From the NCBI GenBank assembly GCA_005281725.1, contig SSBO01000012.1, positions 17,258,603 through 17,322,602 on the forward strand: 64,000 bases of DNA, given 5' to 3'. Origin of the DNA: Wuchereria bancrofti. Lineage: Eukaryota > Nematoda > Chromadorea > Rhabditida > Onchocercidae. Below the pieces are notes generated by a model. That model had not been told where the DNA came from and ran no database searches. It saw nothing but the letters and a program-made list of their open reading frames with translations. Shown piece by piece: positions 25,448-38,818 of this stretch; position 1 is the stretch's first letter; each line of letters starts with the position of its first letter. The position numbers and the translations under genes are program-made.

Positions 25448-26617
25448 ATGAGTGGTATGTAGTAATTTAATTTTGATTAGTTTTCCTTTTATTTACAATG
25501 AACTTCTTTCATGATATACCGCTCAGTTCTATCATTCTCAACAATCTGAACCCGGGTAATGGAGTTTTCTGTTTGCTTCTGCTATTATGGCATTTCCTTT
25601 TACCCATTTTTTAACTATCAGGTTAGAAAATATCTGAAACATTAGTTTCAATTTAAAGCAGATATCATTAATCAGCATATTGCATCCTTTCCCTCATCAT
25701 ATCCTTCAGACATTTTGAAATTACCTAAGATTTCAACTGATTTAAGCAGTATACTTTTTTATTACATTAGCATTTCTTACCAGGACTTCCCATTAAATTT
25801 TGACACGAATGAATCAATGAATAATCAATTAAAATGAGAAATCAAACTCAATGAAAATAAACTGTAGCATTTCCTAGTGATACATAACATCATTGATTTT
25901 TTGCTGTGTAAATACTTTTGCGTCTTTAAGCATTAACAATTAAATGGAATAAAAATTTAAGATCATGAACTTTTTTAGAAAATGCAGTTTGTTTACCACG
26001 AAATAAAGTAGTGTACAGCCAAGACTGGAGCTATGGCTACTATTTGCACGAGCCTATCATTATTATAAATTATATGGAGAACTTNCTCTTTTTTAAATTA
26101 TCACATTATTCAAAAAGCTACTTAAATTGCAGTCCTATTCCAAGAAATCAAGTCACGTCAGGCGGAATTCATGAAAGCATTCAATTCAGGTGATGCAGCG
26201 GGTGCTGCTGCGTTGTACGACCCGGAAGGCTACTTCATGCCCAATGGCATTGATCCGGTTAAGGGACGAGCAGGTACTTTCTTTTAATCAGTCCGGAAGA
26301 GTCGAATTTCAAGTGCAGAAGAGTTTCGACTGACTCAGAAAATTTTACATTTAATAAAGTAATTGTTGACAGAAAATTTGATTTCTGGGTGTGAAATCGT
26401 TCTTTCTACTTTTGCAATGAAATCGCGAAGAGACTAATAGACTTCTTGTTGAAGCGTCTTCGAACATTTTTGCAGAAGTTGTAAAAGTTACTAATGTCAT
26501 GGGAATCATTGAGAAGAAATATGTGATCAAGTTTTATTATAATAACGTTTGTTTTGTATTTCAGGAATTGAGTTGTATTACAAGCAGGATATGTCGGAAG
26601 GTGTTAAAAGTTGCCAG
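25448..26617 (+). CDS. NTF2-like/DUF4440 protein, copy 1 (cut off at the N)
   Basis: Exons 25448-25454 (ATG AGT G), 26133-26273 and 26565-26617 match those of the complete gene in copy 2, in the same phases. Exon 2 encodes the helical EIKSRQAEFMKAFNSGDAA start and YDPEGYFMPNGIDPVKGR. The final exon, with the WLIHNDCFN core, is absent because the copy ends at the N at 26731. It is therefore a partial gene by assembly, with no inactivating change in what remains. Confidence 0.75.
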
Positions 26618-26730
26618 GTGAATTATTTAATGCATTTTCGAATAGATTCATGAGTTTTTCAGTCTGGAATCAATCGCATTTCATTTAAAGCATATAAGAA
26701 ATTCGAAAAATTGATAATGTAAAAGGGGAA

Positions 26731-26731
26731 N
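26731..26731. other. Single N at the duplication seam
   Basis: The only ambiguous base between the two 15-kb copies lies exactly at their junction. This marks an assembly join rather than read-through sequence. A second N at 26085 lies within copy 1; the matching base in copy 2 is C. Confidence 0.95.
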
Positions 26732-26757
26732 ATTCTTTATTGCATTAGTTAAATAAC

Positions 26758-29739
26758 TTATTTGAAACATTCCATTAGCAATCTAAAACGTTTCAATTCC
26801 ATACTCAGTAAATCATAAACTCCCCCTTTGCAAGTTATTAAACCCAATAAGATGAACCATATGAAAGTAATATATCCTGCTCGATTCTCGAAATTCGTGC
26901 CACAGATTGCATAGTACTCTAATGGTTCACCGCTTACTATTTCCGGCAACTGTCCCCCGGGAATACAATGAAGATCGAATAGCTTCTGCTGTTGTTCTTC
27001 TATACAAAAATATTTTCTGCGATATAAAGGCTGAAAACAAGAAGCAGAGTAAGTTTAATAAAACTTCAACATACATACATACAAGAACGCTGTGATTTCG
27101 CCCAGAATGAAATTTATTAAGGATTCAATAAAACCAGCAAAGTCAGTTTTTCTTGTAATTGATTAACTACAGAAGATTACAAGTGGATAAAAGAGATGTA
27201 AACTGAAATCCTACCAAACCAAAAGGTGAAAAAATTTGCTCCATTTCACCACACGAACCAACCGCCTGATGTATACCTTCTGAAATGATGTTCTCAGGGG
27301 AACTAAACACTGCCAATAACATATGAAGCAAGAAATGAATTGCTACAATTGAGATTTCAGCAAACGCACGAATACATCTTTCACCCAATGGAATTTCGAT
27401 CAACTGATCTTTTCCTGTTGCAAAATATATATAATAAGAACCGATTTATGCACATACCTATTTCAAATCAGCTAAGGTTATTAAAGGAAACTTCCAGGGA
27501 AATTTTTCTCTATTTAAAATGCCGTATAATGTGTAAGATAAATTCCCAACCTGTATCAAGCAAGTCATAATCCATTTTAGAATTAAGCAGTGCCTTCAAT
27601 ACTGTAATTGCATAAACAAAAAGCAGAAGTGTCAGTGGAAAGATGGAATGGATCTGAAAAAAAGTAATTATGCATTTGAGAAATTATAGCTCAAATAAGA
27701 GAAAATAAATTCATTAAAAAAATTTGTTACCTGAAAAATATCATGTAGGATGTGGAAGAAAATTATGTACTGCAATGTAGCAAGGCAAATGGCAAGCAAA
27801 GCTGCACCAAATACACAAAAGAATTCAGTAGCAAATCTGAAAATCTATTTGCTTTCCGCAAATTCTAGTTTTACATCTATAACATAAATAATCTGATTCG
27901 CATAAGGCTATTACAAACAATTACTTAACTACCTTAATTTAACTAGTGCTAGTGAGTGCATCATTAATCATTCATCATTACCATATACAAGAATTGAGAC
28001 GGATTATCTATATAGAGAAAAAACCAAAATTTCTAAATGGCCAAACGATAAACAGCAGTACCCATAAACGAGCATTTAAAAATAAAGATCTAGAACCTTT
28101 TCCAGTCATATTCTTCCCGAAGAAATCCTTTCCGAAATAAGTATAAACTAGCACTGAATGATGTCCCTAGTACTGCATACCATGCCAACACAACTAGTGG
28201 GACAGAATAAAACCTAGAAAAGTAAATAGTGACAAGCAATGTATATCTGAATAATTCTCTCAATGACCAATGCTTTGTTAATGCTATTTAAAATACTTCT
28301 GATAATTAATATAATGGAAAAGTGGAGATGGCTATTTGGAATATACATATATTCATTCATATTTATATGCATACGTGTTTATGAGACGTGGGTCACCATT
28401 ATACCATTGCCACCAAAGCAACTTTGTACCCATCATTTGTAAGGGCAGCGACAACAAGCATACCAGAAGACCGTTTGCTGCAGCTTCACCCCACCACTTC
28501 AAACGAATTCTGCAAAAACTTGCATATTAAACACAAAAAACAGCTTGCATTGCAATGCAATCAAACTCCGCCTTTAACATAAGGAGCAATATATTAAAGT
28601 GCCTTGAAATTAGGCAACAGAAACCAATTCGAGAGTGGAAATTGAAATGAACTGGCGAAAAAAATATGAATTACCTTTTCACTATAATATATGAAGTGTA
28701 AAACAATGTATGGTAGATACCACATAATAAATAAAGCGGAGTGCGCATTCCCATAATTGTTAACACTGTTTGACTGTAGAACATAACGTTTATACTTTCA
28801 TCGGCAAACTTTATACTTTCAGTAAAGATGGCCAATAAATAAACACCAACCCACGTGTACACATAACGTGAACCATAACGTAGAGCTTAAAATTTTAAAA
28901 CTTGTCCATCACGGAATGATTTTATTTCAGTGTTACTGAGGCCTTAACTTCAATTGATTAAAATAAACGCTAGAATAGTAAGGAGGGGGAGTGTAACTAA
29001 GAAGTAGCCGAACCTAAGGAACGACTGAGCCGTTAAACTAAGAAAAAACTAATATTCATGAAACCATTTAAAAAAAAGGTCCTGATGTTCTGAAACATAG
29101 TTCCCAGAAGAATTTAAAGGAATTATACAATAAAATGTTACCACAGAAGAATGACAATAACCAAAGCACTGTATAGACGAATTCTGATACAACCAACGTT
29201 GGGTGATTTTCTACCAACGGCTGTAGTTCCCGAATTTTACATAACCAATCTGCCGCCTGTGAACATCTTGGAAATTATGAAAAGCCAAAGGTTTAAGGTA
29301 AGTACCTATTCTAAAACTTTTTTCTTGAGTCTTCAAAATGCAAGAAAAATCGAAAGTGAAAATATTTATGCTATAATAAACCTAATCGAAGTTCCATATT
29401 AACTACAAACACCCATATGTGGATCAAGGAAAAGTTTATGTAAACTTGAAAATACAGAGAAACTATCTTTGATGGACTTTTCACAGCCAGCAAATCACCT
29501 ATGAAAACAGTGTAAGAGAATCAAATTTCCTATATTAAAAGCCAAGTCTTAAAACGAAAGCTTCAAAAACAGTAATCTTGAATATTTAAAATGTAGCACA
29601 AATGTGACGAAATAGAAGGAATAAATGTTAACTGTAACGATTTTCATCACTATTGATATGATATTCTTCCTCGTATTTGGGCATATAGTAAATGGGAGAT
29701 AATGAAACACACGGGAATCCAGTAGATATTCCATAACAG
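26758..29739 (-). CDS. Polytopic membrane protein, copy 2 (intact; DUF7802-like)
   Basis: Minus-strand exons: 29739-29633, 28885-28675, 28509-28375, 28213-28097, 27836-27731, 27653-27551, 27414-27215 and 27030-26758 (stop). All phases agree; the seven last exons alone give 380 codons and the start exon is not found. Segments include GSRYVYTWVGVYLLAIF, GMRTPLYLLCGIYHTLFY, KWWGEAAANGLLVCLLSLP, KLLWWQWYNGDPRLINTF, FYSVPLVVLAWYAVLG and the 3' FDLRCIPSGQLPEIVSGEPL. About eight hydrophobic stretches are visible. The order YTW.G, R.PLY, WWGE..ANGLL and WW.W...DP recalls a conserved metazoan family I remember as DUF7802; no biochemical function is known to me. Copy 1 is a pseudogene. Confidence 0.7.
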
Positions 29740-32315
29740 CTAAAAGCAAATACCTTCACCAAACACAACATAAAATAGCCAGGACAATATATAATAATAA
29801 CTTTTTGAAACGATTTTCCTCTTTGCAGAATCAATTTTTTTTTATAACATGAATCGGTATATAAATCGCAAATCTACAGCTGCTTATGGTGTTATTCGCT
29901 TTACTTTTTTAACCAATTATTCATATTGGAAGATTTTGACTGAGTCCCTTTTTGACTGAAATTTAAAATACAGGAATTTTTTCAAAGCTTTTCTTAACGA
30001 GTGTGAAACCAAGCTTGGGATTATAGTATTTTGATAGCTCTTACAAACTGGAATACCAACCTAACTTATAAATGCATTTAGCATACTATATTATATTTCA
30101 CAAAACTAATCATCCCAATTGTATCAGTATCTTAACCATTTTTCTTTCTTGTTCAATCAGTTTAAAGTGAATCACAATAACAAAAGAAAACTCGAGTTCC
30201 ATTCGAAAATTGCATTTCTAATATGGCAATATGTGAAGCATAAGAGATCGAAATTTGCATAGTTCACCCGCCTACACAGAAATTTGCATAGTTCACCCGC
30301 CTGGATTATCATAAAAGTGAGTGCTATCCCTTTTTGCTTCTCATATTTTTAAATAATTAACTTATCTAACTCAGGAAAATATTTGTGGAGCCTTATTTCA
30401 ATCAAAAAAGTAATTTAAATGTAGTGAGAGAGGTGAGAAGATGGAGGAGCATTATTTCGAGATGGTAGTCTCTGAAGATATACTATTTGCATAGCATTTG
30501 TGAATTATCAGAGAAGGAAACAGAGCAGTGGAGAACAGTCTTTAAGGAAGAGATTAGTGTGTCATTTTCGCCACTACAGCTTATACAATAACTATGCTGA
30601 CGATGAATCACTAAAGACTATTTCCATATATTATTAATTCATGTCTCCCAGGAGAGGAAGTCATCACTCCCTGAGGCGACTCGGACTGGTCAAATGACGA
30701 ACAACCAATAACCATAGCCTTGTAGACACCACCAACCTAGTTTTGATAACGCGCCAGTACCTCCCGCCAATTACAACATTTTAAACTGAAAAAACCACGT
30801 TGAATGTCTGTGACATCGGCCAACCGTAAAATATGTTATGCAGAAAAGGCGGATATGGCAGTGATTGTGGAGGAGATTGCATCTGAGGTGGCGGTAAATA
30901 AACATTCTGAACTCGGGGAGAGTATCTCCACGTAGGTGTTTAATACTATGTTTTTGTCCTGGTCGCTGCTTCTTGTTCCCGCAACTTTCATTGTTTCCTC
31001 TCTCTACGTCGAATTCATCTTTTTGCAGTTTGCTTCATAATGGAATTACGGGAGGGAAGAATGTGGAGATTGAAAGAAGTGACATTCAGGGATGAGGACG
31101 TAAATGAAGAGTCATCTGTCTTTTAACTTAAAATTCATTAAAGCAATGAAAATCTTTTTCCCATTCGTGTTACTGGGTAGCTTAATGATCTTTGGCATTC
31201 TTTGAATAGCGTTTTATACTTTTAATTAATAGAGGGAAGGCAAAAACAGGTCTTTTTATAGTCAAATAAACAAAAAAAATTGGCTCATTTTTACAATATT
31301 CAACTATCCAACTAAAATATTGACATTTAACATCAAAAGCATAAAAGGGAACGTAAAGCTTTGTAGAAAGTAAAATGCATATATTCATTGGTGGACGAAA
31401 CTAAGAGAATATGCTTAATATTTTTTTTTGTTAGCTTTAAATACCTGTAATTGAGCGGATAAAAGGTGAATAAAAGAGTTCCTTCTTTCAATCATCTTAC
31501 TGTCTTTGATTCCCGAAACTCAAGCCTTTCTCTTTAGTGAAAAGGGAACATTAGCTGTTTTTTGATGTTTTATTTAGATTATACTTCTTCAAGTTCATTT
31601 TCCTGCTCATTTCTTATCTTTTTTCTAAACTCTAAATTTTGTGCGGTATAATCCTTGTCAAATTGAAATGTCTATTTGCAAGCATATTTTCTATGGCTGC
31701 TTTTGATAATTCTTTAAGGTACACAATAAGCTCATTCTAAACGTCATATCTCAATAAACGGCATATTTGCCTCTTCACAGAGTTAATTAACATCAGAAAG
31801 ATGAAATTGTAGCGTGCATTTACTTCATTAATAGAAAGTGATGCACTGAATGTATTGTGATCAGTTTTGATGTTTTAGTATTGTTGGCTGATGGACTTCC
31901 ATTTGTAATTATAATTAGAATGAACATAAGGAGAAGATGGGCTATCTTAACTCCATCGGCAGGGATATAGATGACATTCGGAGTATAAAAAGGCAAGGAA
32001 ATGTAGATTATTAGTAAGATAAGAGAAAAGGAGTTCATTATTTTTGTTGGATTTCGACTTAGTTCATCCTCGATTCTCACTAAGTTTTCTAATAGTTCAA
32101 ATATACAGTGAAAATTTTCTGTTTGCATTTACTTAGTTCATCGTAATAGTTCGAACATTAATTTATAATGAATTTTGTATTCACAGATTTATGTGACCGA
32201 TATAATCTTTATTACGTTCTTTTATTTCCTGTTTAATTTGTGGACTTATGTAATGGAAGGGTTAGAAGGAACCAAATATGCATCACAAAATCGGATGTAT
32301 TTACTGGTGGATTAA
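29151..32315 (+). CDS. Small membrane-protein gene, copy 2 (unrecognised)
   Basis: Exons 29151-29297 and 32187-32315 are identical to the copy 1 exons at 14339 and 17375 and give the same 91-aa protein with one hydrophobic segment. Exon 1 sits in the intron of the minus-strand membrane gene (between 29633 and 28885), so the two genes overlap in antisense. Because the whole block is identical to copy 1, sequence alone cannot tell whether two loci exist. Confidence 0.45.
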
Positions 32316-32562
32316 ATATATGGTAAGTTTTTAAAACAGTCATTTTCTTAATTTAAAAAGGAAAGTCTTAAAGTCAAAATTTTATGCGGATTTCTTATAT
32401 GAATTCCTTTTTTAGCACTTTAATTTCCAGAATTTATTTCTATACAAGAGGTATGTGGTGTACTGTAATAAAGCCTTTCTGACTTTATCACTTACTTTTC
32501 ATGTCTTGAAGCTTTCAAGAAATAATTTTAAGTACTCGAAGCTTAATCAAAAGTGTTTGCAG

Positions 32563-35500
32563 AAATCTAGGAAAGCTTATTATGCCGTACTGAAAAATCG
32601 GATTTTAGGAATTTTCAAATCGTCAAAAGAAGAAAAGCTGTGGAAAGAAACAAAACTTTTGTTTGACCAGTCTTTAGCATTTAATGTACATCTAAAAATG
32701 TATGTTCCTCCATTTCACTGTTTATTATACTAAAAATTTTCTTAATGCTGGGAAACTTCATAATTCGAAGACTGTGGGCGTCGTTCGGTAACTTGGCAAG
32801 CACGTTCCGCGAAACTAGCTTTCACTTTGTGCCCACCATTGCTATGTGTAAAATCTTGATATTTCGACTACTCGGTGCTCATTTCCAGTGGCAGACATTT
32901 TCTCCATTATTGGTGTGAATGAACTGAGAATGTCTTACGATCTTATTTTAAAGTACTATACCGCCCTAAAAGATTGTATTGCGCTGATCATGCCAGATAA
33001 AACATTTTTGATGCGGAATCGGATTCTATCCGATTGATGTTGATTGACAGAATTCGGCAAGCACGTCCCGCGAAACTAGACAGGCCTGTATGTAGGAATG
33101 AATACTTCGAAGTAAACTAAGTTATTTTCTCTTCCTCAAGAAACGGATTTTGCTTTTATAAAATTTCTAATGTTTTCAGGTAATGTAGGATGAAGATAAG
33201 GAAGCTAAAATTAAATAGGAAAATTAGTGATGAGGAACCAATGTAGGATTTGGTTGTAACGTGCCAGGAGTTTTTTTTATTACTTTTATGTCTTTTCTAC
33301 AAAGTTTTATCATCACCATCAAATTTATGTACTTTACAAGCGTGTCTTGAAGGTTGCGCATGCCTCATATTTTATATGTTGTACAGAAAGGAATCACAGT
33401 GAGAAAGATACAAGTCTCTCGTTTTGTAGTAATATTATATAGCATTCCCGGTAAATTCATTTTATGTGGCAGTTATCATTCCCATCGTCTTCTTTGTAAT
33501 ATTAGTAAATAATAAGTGCTAACATGTTCATGTTCAGTTTGAAAGCGAGAATTCTCAAATCAGTTTTTGGTGATCTCTTATTTATCTATATTTTCAGTCT
33601 GTTGAACATTTCAATCGATTTAATCATCAATATTTCAAAAGATTACCACTATATCAGTATATGAGCACTACAACACGTACTTCTTTTTCCGTGCGGGCCG
33701 TTATGCACCAACTGGAGCGGATGAACTATGATTCAGTACCGATAATAGTGAAGTAGCTTCGTCAGTTAGTGACAAGATTGTCAAGATGTATCAGTGTAAA
33801 AGCGAAAAAAAAAAACGATGGGGAGTCGAACGTTAGTTTTTATATGCCTTTTATTTTCGATCATTTTTTATGATTCTTTTGTTTTTTTCACAAGCTATAT
33901 TCAATGCAAAAATATAGAAACAACCGTCGATGTTTCTTATTTACTGTTGTAGAAGATGCAAAATCGAATGTTAGCTTTCGTATGCTAAAACATACGAGAG
34001 CCTTCTTATAAGTTCACGTGCATATTATTTGATATCATCTTTTTCTATTAATCATAGCAAGGAATCTAGTGTAGACGAATTTAAAGAAGTGTTAGGATTT
34101 CGGTATGGATTTGACAATCTGTGTGGACTCCTTTTGCAAAGCAAGTGGTGTATTCGAGCTGTCTTTTAGGTAAATGATTGTCCTTTGTACAAACTTTTTC
34201 AGTCATTTTTCGAGATCTACTGTTTCTTCGCGATCTTTCAGAAGTCAGGCCCATCGCAAACTATCTTGTACACTTGTAGTATTCATTTGATGGTACTATA
34301 AAGTGAACACTAATCATCTCTCGGTCGTTTAGAGTAAACTGTAGTATTTGAGTTAAACGGAGGAAAATCATCATGTTGCTGCAGCTCTGTTCTCTATATC
34401 TCCAATTCAAGAAAAGTGAAGGAAATATTAATGCTTAGTTTTCTTCGAAGATAACAAATTAGAAGCTCGGCTTTAAAATTTTTTCTGCTCATAATTATAT
34501 AGTAAGTCACTATCGCTTAAAACGAAAGCACCAAACGCATTTCTTGTTCATTTTTTATAGCATCGGATCTTTTGGATATAAACTTTCTGCGATGGGTTCT
34601 GGATTTTTGAGCTCACACTTCTCTCAACAGTCAGTTCTTAAACTGCCAGCCATTATTGTTATAACTGATGCATCGATGAATATGAAAAGGTAAAATTAGC
34701 GTAATGAGAATTTTGTGCTAGAAAACCGAAACGATTGTGAACTCAAGTTGAAATTGGTAGTAGCAACGATAATTTTTAACCAATGATTCTAGGTTATTTT
34801 TAAAATCATTATATTTTAAGACTAATGGATTTGCAGAGGATATTTTGTGGGGCTCAGTTGGTTGAATTCCTCATCTGTCAGTCGTTCATATTTTTGACAA
34901 AAAGATGGGAATTATGTGAGAAAAAAGTTCAGTATTGGCTCCTCATGCTCTCAAAACGGGATTTTGAGATCTCATTACTCTAGGCTTGAATAATTGTAAA
35001 ATTAACATTTTTTGAGATTTATCGCTTATGCAGTGTGCATTTCTCAAGTTTCTTCAGTTCATTAGGGAAAGATTTGAGGCAAATTGGTACGAAATTTTTG
35101 TATTCCTAATTACTAAAAGTGATGAAGAAAAGGTATAACAGTGGCTTACTGCTGATTGCAACCGATCTTCAGAAGATATCATGAGTATGTTCATTTTTTT
35201 TTTTTGCGTGTGGATAATTCTGTATTATTTGAATGCTATTTGAAATCAGTATTTAGAACCTTCCCATAAATCGTTCTGTCGCTGTGCTGAAGTCATGTGG
35301 AGGAAATTTTCCAGCAGATTCTGACTAAATTTTGTCTTCATTATCTTCAAATATCCAGCATAAATTTATTTTTTACTTTGAATAAAAACAAAATATTTAT
35401 TCCTAAATGTAGATTCTCGCTTTTATTTTGTTTATCTATAAACTGTTTAGATATAGAGCATGTCGTTAGAAGTGTTCATGAAATACCATTCTGTGGGGAA

Positions 35501-36609
35501 GTAAGTCAAAAGATTTTTTTCGAACTAGTGAGGGAATAAGAAAGTGAAATAAATATTCTTCGATTTTAAAAACTTCAAAGCCCATCAGGTCTTTTAGGTG
35601 GATGTACTTAAATTGTTGCGCTTGGAATTGCAGTTATCGATCCACTTCTGCCTGTTCGTTTTCTTTTTCTTTTGATATGCTACGCAAATTTTGTCTCTTA
35701 CACTACGATACAACTGTTTTTAATATTGAATTTTCAGCTTTAAAAGCAACCGTATATTCAAGATACAATACAAAGTTTGAGTGCTCCATAACTTGTGTAG
35801 ATAAAGATAGGATCGAGATCATGCATTAATTAATCAAACAATTTAATTCGAATTGAAATTAAATATTCATGTCTCTTTTTTTAGCTAATTTGAACGATAC
35901 GTTAATTGAAGTGCATTTTATATGTCGAATAGCACGAATCGCTTTGAATCTATAAAATTTGCTGATCACGCAAATAATAAGATATCTGGTAATCTTAAAT
36001 TTGATTTTTTTTTTTATTACATTAACTAAAAGTTACAAGAAGACATTACCGTTTTATAAGTTTGATTTCATTTTTTTCCATTTCAATTTGTTTTCATAAG
36101 TTTAATTTTTTTTATAAGTTTAATTTCAAATTTCATTCATGGTACAGATCCAAATTGGAATGTTTTCGGGACGATCAATGAATCCACTTTTAGATTCACG
36201 ATCTTTGCCCTCTGATCTTTCCATCTGTCTTTGGTACATTCCGATGCATCTGATAATACTCTGCGTAAAAATTTCTTTGAAACGCATCAAAGAGCTTATT
36301 AATTAGACAGTAAATCTGGTAAGAAGTAATTAAACTTTTCCTCGCTTCATAGAAAATTTGCTGTAAGAGAAATTTGGAAAGATTTTTCTTTGTTCAAATA
36401 GAATGGTTTTTAATGTTGATGAATTCTATTTTGAATCTAAAAAAAATGAAGATGAAGGTCTTCGTAAAATAACTGACATATGCATTGAACATACGAATGA
36501 CGATAATGTGCGACATGCCAGTTTTGGACCTTCGAATGGTTTGTTGGAAACACTGATGATGATTTCTAGTGGGGCACCTCAGCGAAGTGTAAATAAAGAT
36601 TATGGCTGA
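32563..36609 (+). pseudogene. Decayed multi-exon gene, copy 2 (unrecognised, vWA-like strand)
   Basis: Better preserved than copy 1. Exon-like segments: 32563-32699, 32889-33087 (YDLILKYYTALKDCIALIMP), 34561-34689 (SSHFSQQSVLKLPAIIVITD), 35058-35132 (RERFEANWYEIFVFLITK), 35451-35500 (EHVVRSVHEIPFCGE), a stretch from 35598 (VDVLKLLRLELQLSIHF) and an open exon-like stretch ending 36609. The exon at 32889 carries a 10-base deletion after MRNRILSD that shifts frame into a stop; copy 1 keeps these bases. Codon use and splice sites of the others look genuine, so this is either a recently inactivated gene or a null allele. A link to SZT2 is only suggestive. Confidence 0.45.
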
Positions 36610-36997
36610 AGATGTATTTGAGACAAGTGAAGTCCGTGGCCCAGTGGAATTCTCAGTTTATTAGAAAATTGGAAGCTATTAGGGCAATTAGTTTTGAGGG
36701 AAATTCCAAATCTCGGGATAACTTTATTAAAAAGCAATATTTGTCGGAAAAATAATGCAGTGGAACTGAATCCTTAATTTGAAGTTTTAAGAATCTTACT
36801 AATGCTTTTCAATTTTTCGAAATGTGTTTAAGAAAGAGAGCAGGGTTTTTTTTCAGGTCATAAAGTAGGTCGATCTTCTCGAACATATCAGCAAACTTAT
36901 AATTTTGTGGGATGAGATTTTGATGGTTAGGTCAAAGTTTTCCTGTCTAATAATTTAATATTCTTTCAGAAATTTTTCAAGATATCAGTGAAGCTTC

Positions 36998-37955
36998 TTC
37001 ACTGAAATCTTGCTATTTGTATTTTAGCTATCTTTAATTAAAATATGATGATAAATAGGTCTGACGCAGTTTACAGATTGCGGCAGAAGTTTCACACGTG
37101 ATGGACGTTGCATTTCGATGGAGCTTTTGTAGAAGATATGCAAATATATGTTGAATATGCGACCCTTCACTGACATTGATCAGATGCTTTTATCTTTGAG
37201 TAGTTTATCTCTACCGGAGATTTAGTCGATAAAAGTTATCTGAAGAGATGTAAATATGCAATATTTCATTAGTTTTATCATTTTCTCATCTTTCAAATCT
37301 CCCCTACATTACAGGTGTACGAAGTTTTTTGGTTGGATTCATATCAGTAATGCAAAGTTGCTTCGAAATTGGCGAATAAAGTCTGTCAATTATTTCTGAG
37401 TAACGTGGCTAATTGAAGTCATGTATTCGTATGAAAATTTAGAGTTTATCCCTTTTTATGTTTTGAGATGTTCTCTAAGTTAAGTAGTTAATTCACTGTT
37501 ATTTTTGTATATTTGCATTTTTCCAATTTGCTTTCCCATTGAAAAAAATCAACATTGTTCCGAAAAAATTTGATCGAAACAGCATATGCTGAAAATTTTG
37601 AGGAATAATTTTTATTTTATATATATTCTTTTATTGCTTCTCCATGTATTTATAATAATTGCTAATTGACAAAATTCCAGTACTCATGTTGTTTGGCATC
37701 TGATGGGAGTCACAGTCTTTAGATTTGTCGGTAAATGGTCATGGTAGAAGGAGGGACTCGAATTCATCGTTGCTGCAAATTTTAGCCAAAAACTTTTGAT
37801 CTTCAAATTCAATATTTATTTGAAAAGTTTGAACTATAGTTTTTATTTGAAGTGAAGAAATCACAAATTTATGTACTTTCAAAACTAATATTTAATTTCT
37901 TTTCGTACCAACTTATTGTTAGCATTTTGATTCAAAACTTATGTATAGTCGTGCA
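36998..37955. other. About 1 kb present in copy 2 only
   Basis: After the shared aataatttaatatNcttNcag, copy 2 runs on for roughly 0.95 kb before rejoining copy 1 at taaaggaattttNtacttgt. It contains a short open stretch near 37060-37100 (SDAVYRLRQKFHT) that might be an exon of the plus-strand gene. No terminal repeats are seen, so a deletion in copy 1 is as likely as an insertion. Confidence 0.6.
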
Positions 37956-38818
37956 TTAATTTTTCCTTTTTTTAAAGGAATTTTGTACTTGTCAGTTTTT
38001 GATTGTCGCTTTTTTATTCAGAATTTAAATACGCTGTTTGGATAGTAAAGAACCATCTTCTTGTTTCAATTTATTCAGAATTTTTTCTGATGTCGTATGT
38101 TTCATTTTCAGATTTCTTGATTATTGTGAAATAAAAAAATTCAGGGAACAAGTAATTCTATTCTTTAACTTGTATTCGCCATTTCTTACCTATTCCATTT
38201 TTTTTTTCTTTTCACTTACATATATGCCGCAGTTATTGAAGAGCGGATAACTCCCCACATGGTAGAAGATAGGAAATTTGAGAGATGATTCAATGCGTAA
38301 TTTAACGACAGTTGTATTAGATTATTGTGGGAAAGTTGAAAGCAATTCTAGATACTATGTAACAGTCTTAAGCGATTACCAAATCTTAAGATGTGAATGA
38401 AATAGTAATTTTAAAGTTTAACAGTTGCAGGCGGTTGAGGTCTGTTCGTTTTATTTAAGCCTTGATTGTATATATCCTCCCTGAATACAAAAAAAATCTA
38501 TATTTATATTAGTTTTAGGGTCGTTTTGCAAGTTTTCCGTCACAACGGCTTTGTAATGCTGTCTTAATAAATGTTATGTATTTGAAATAAATTTGATAGT
38601 ATGCTGTGCAGAAATTGTTGCTGCTTTATCAATCTCAGGAGTGTAATATAAGTTAGAGGTCATTCAGAGTTCCTTGGATTAATCTCTTTGCAACAACACA
38701 ATTGTCACACTATCACTTCGATAAAGTCAAAGAAATTTACTTTTTGCAATTTTTTGGAAAACTTTGTTAAATATATGTAATGCTCGTTCATTCTAAATAT
38801 TTATATCTTATTTTTCAG

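Larger units (their letters stand above)
11905..26730. repeat. Large tandem duplication, copy 1 (14.8 kb)
   Basis: The whole interval is repeated, in the same order and orientation, at 26732-42281. Copy 1 begins attctttattgcattag at 11905 directly after unique sequence, and ends aaaaggggaa at 26730 directly before an N. Divergence is a few percent with indels, except for the identical block 14175-17776. Copy 1 lacks the last exon of the NTF2-like gene, because the sequence stops at the N. Confidence 0.95.
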
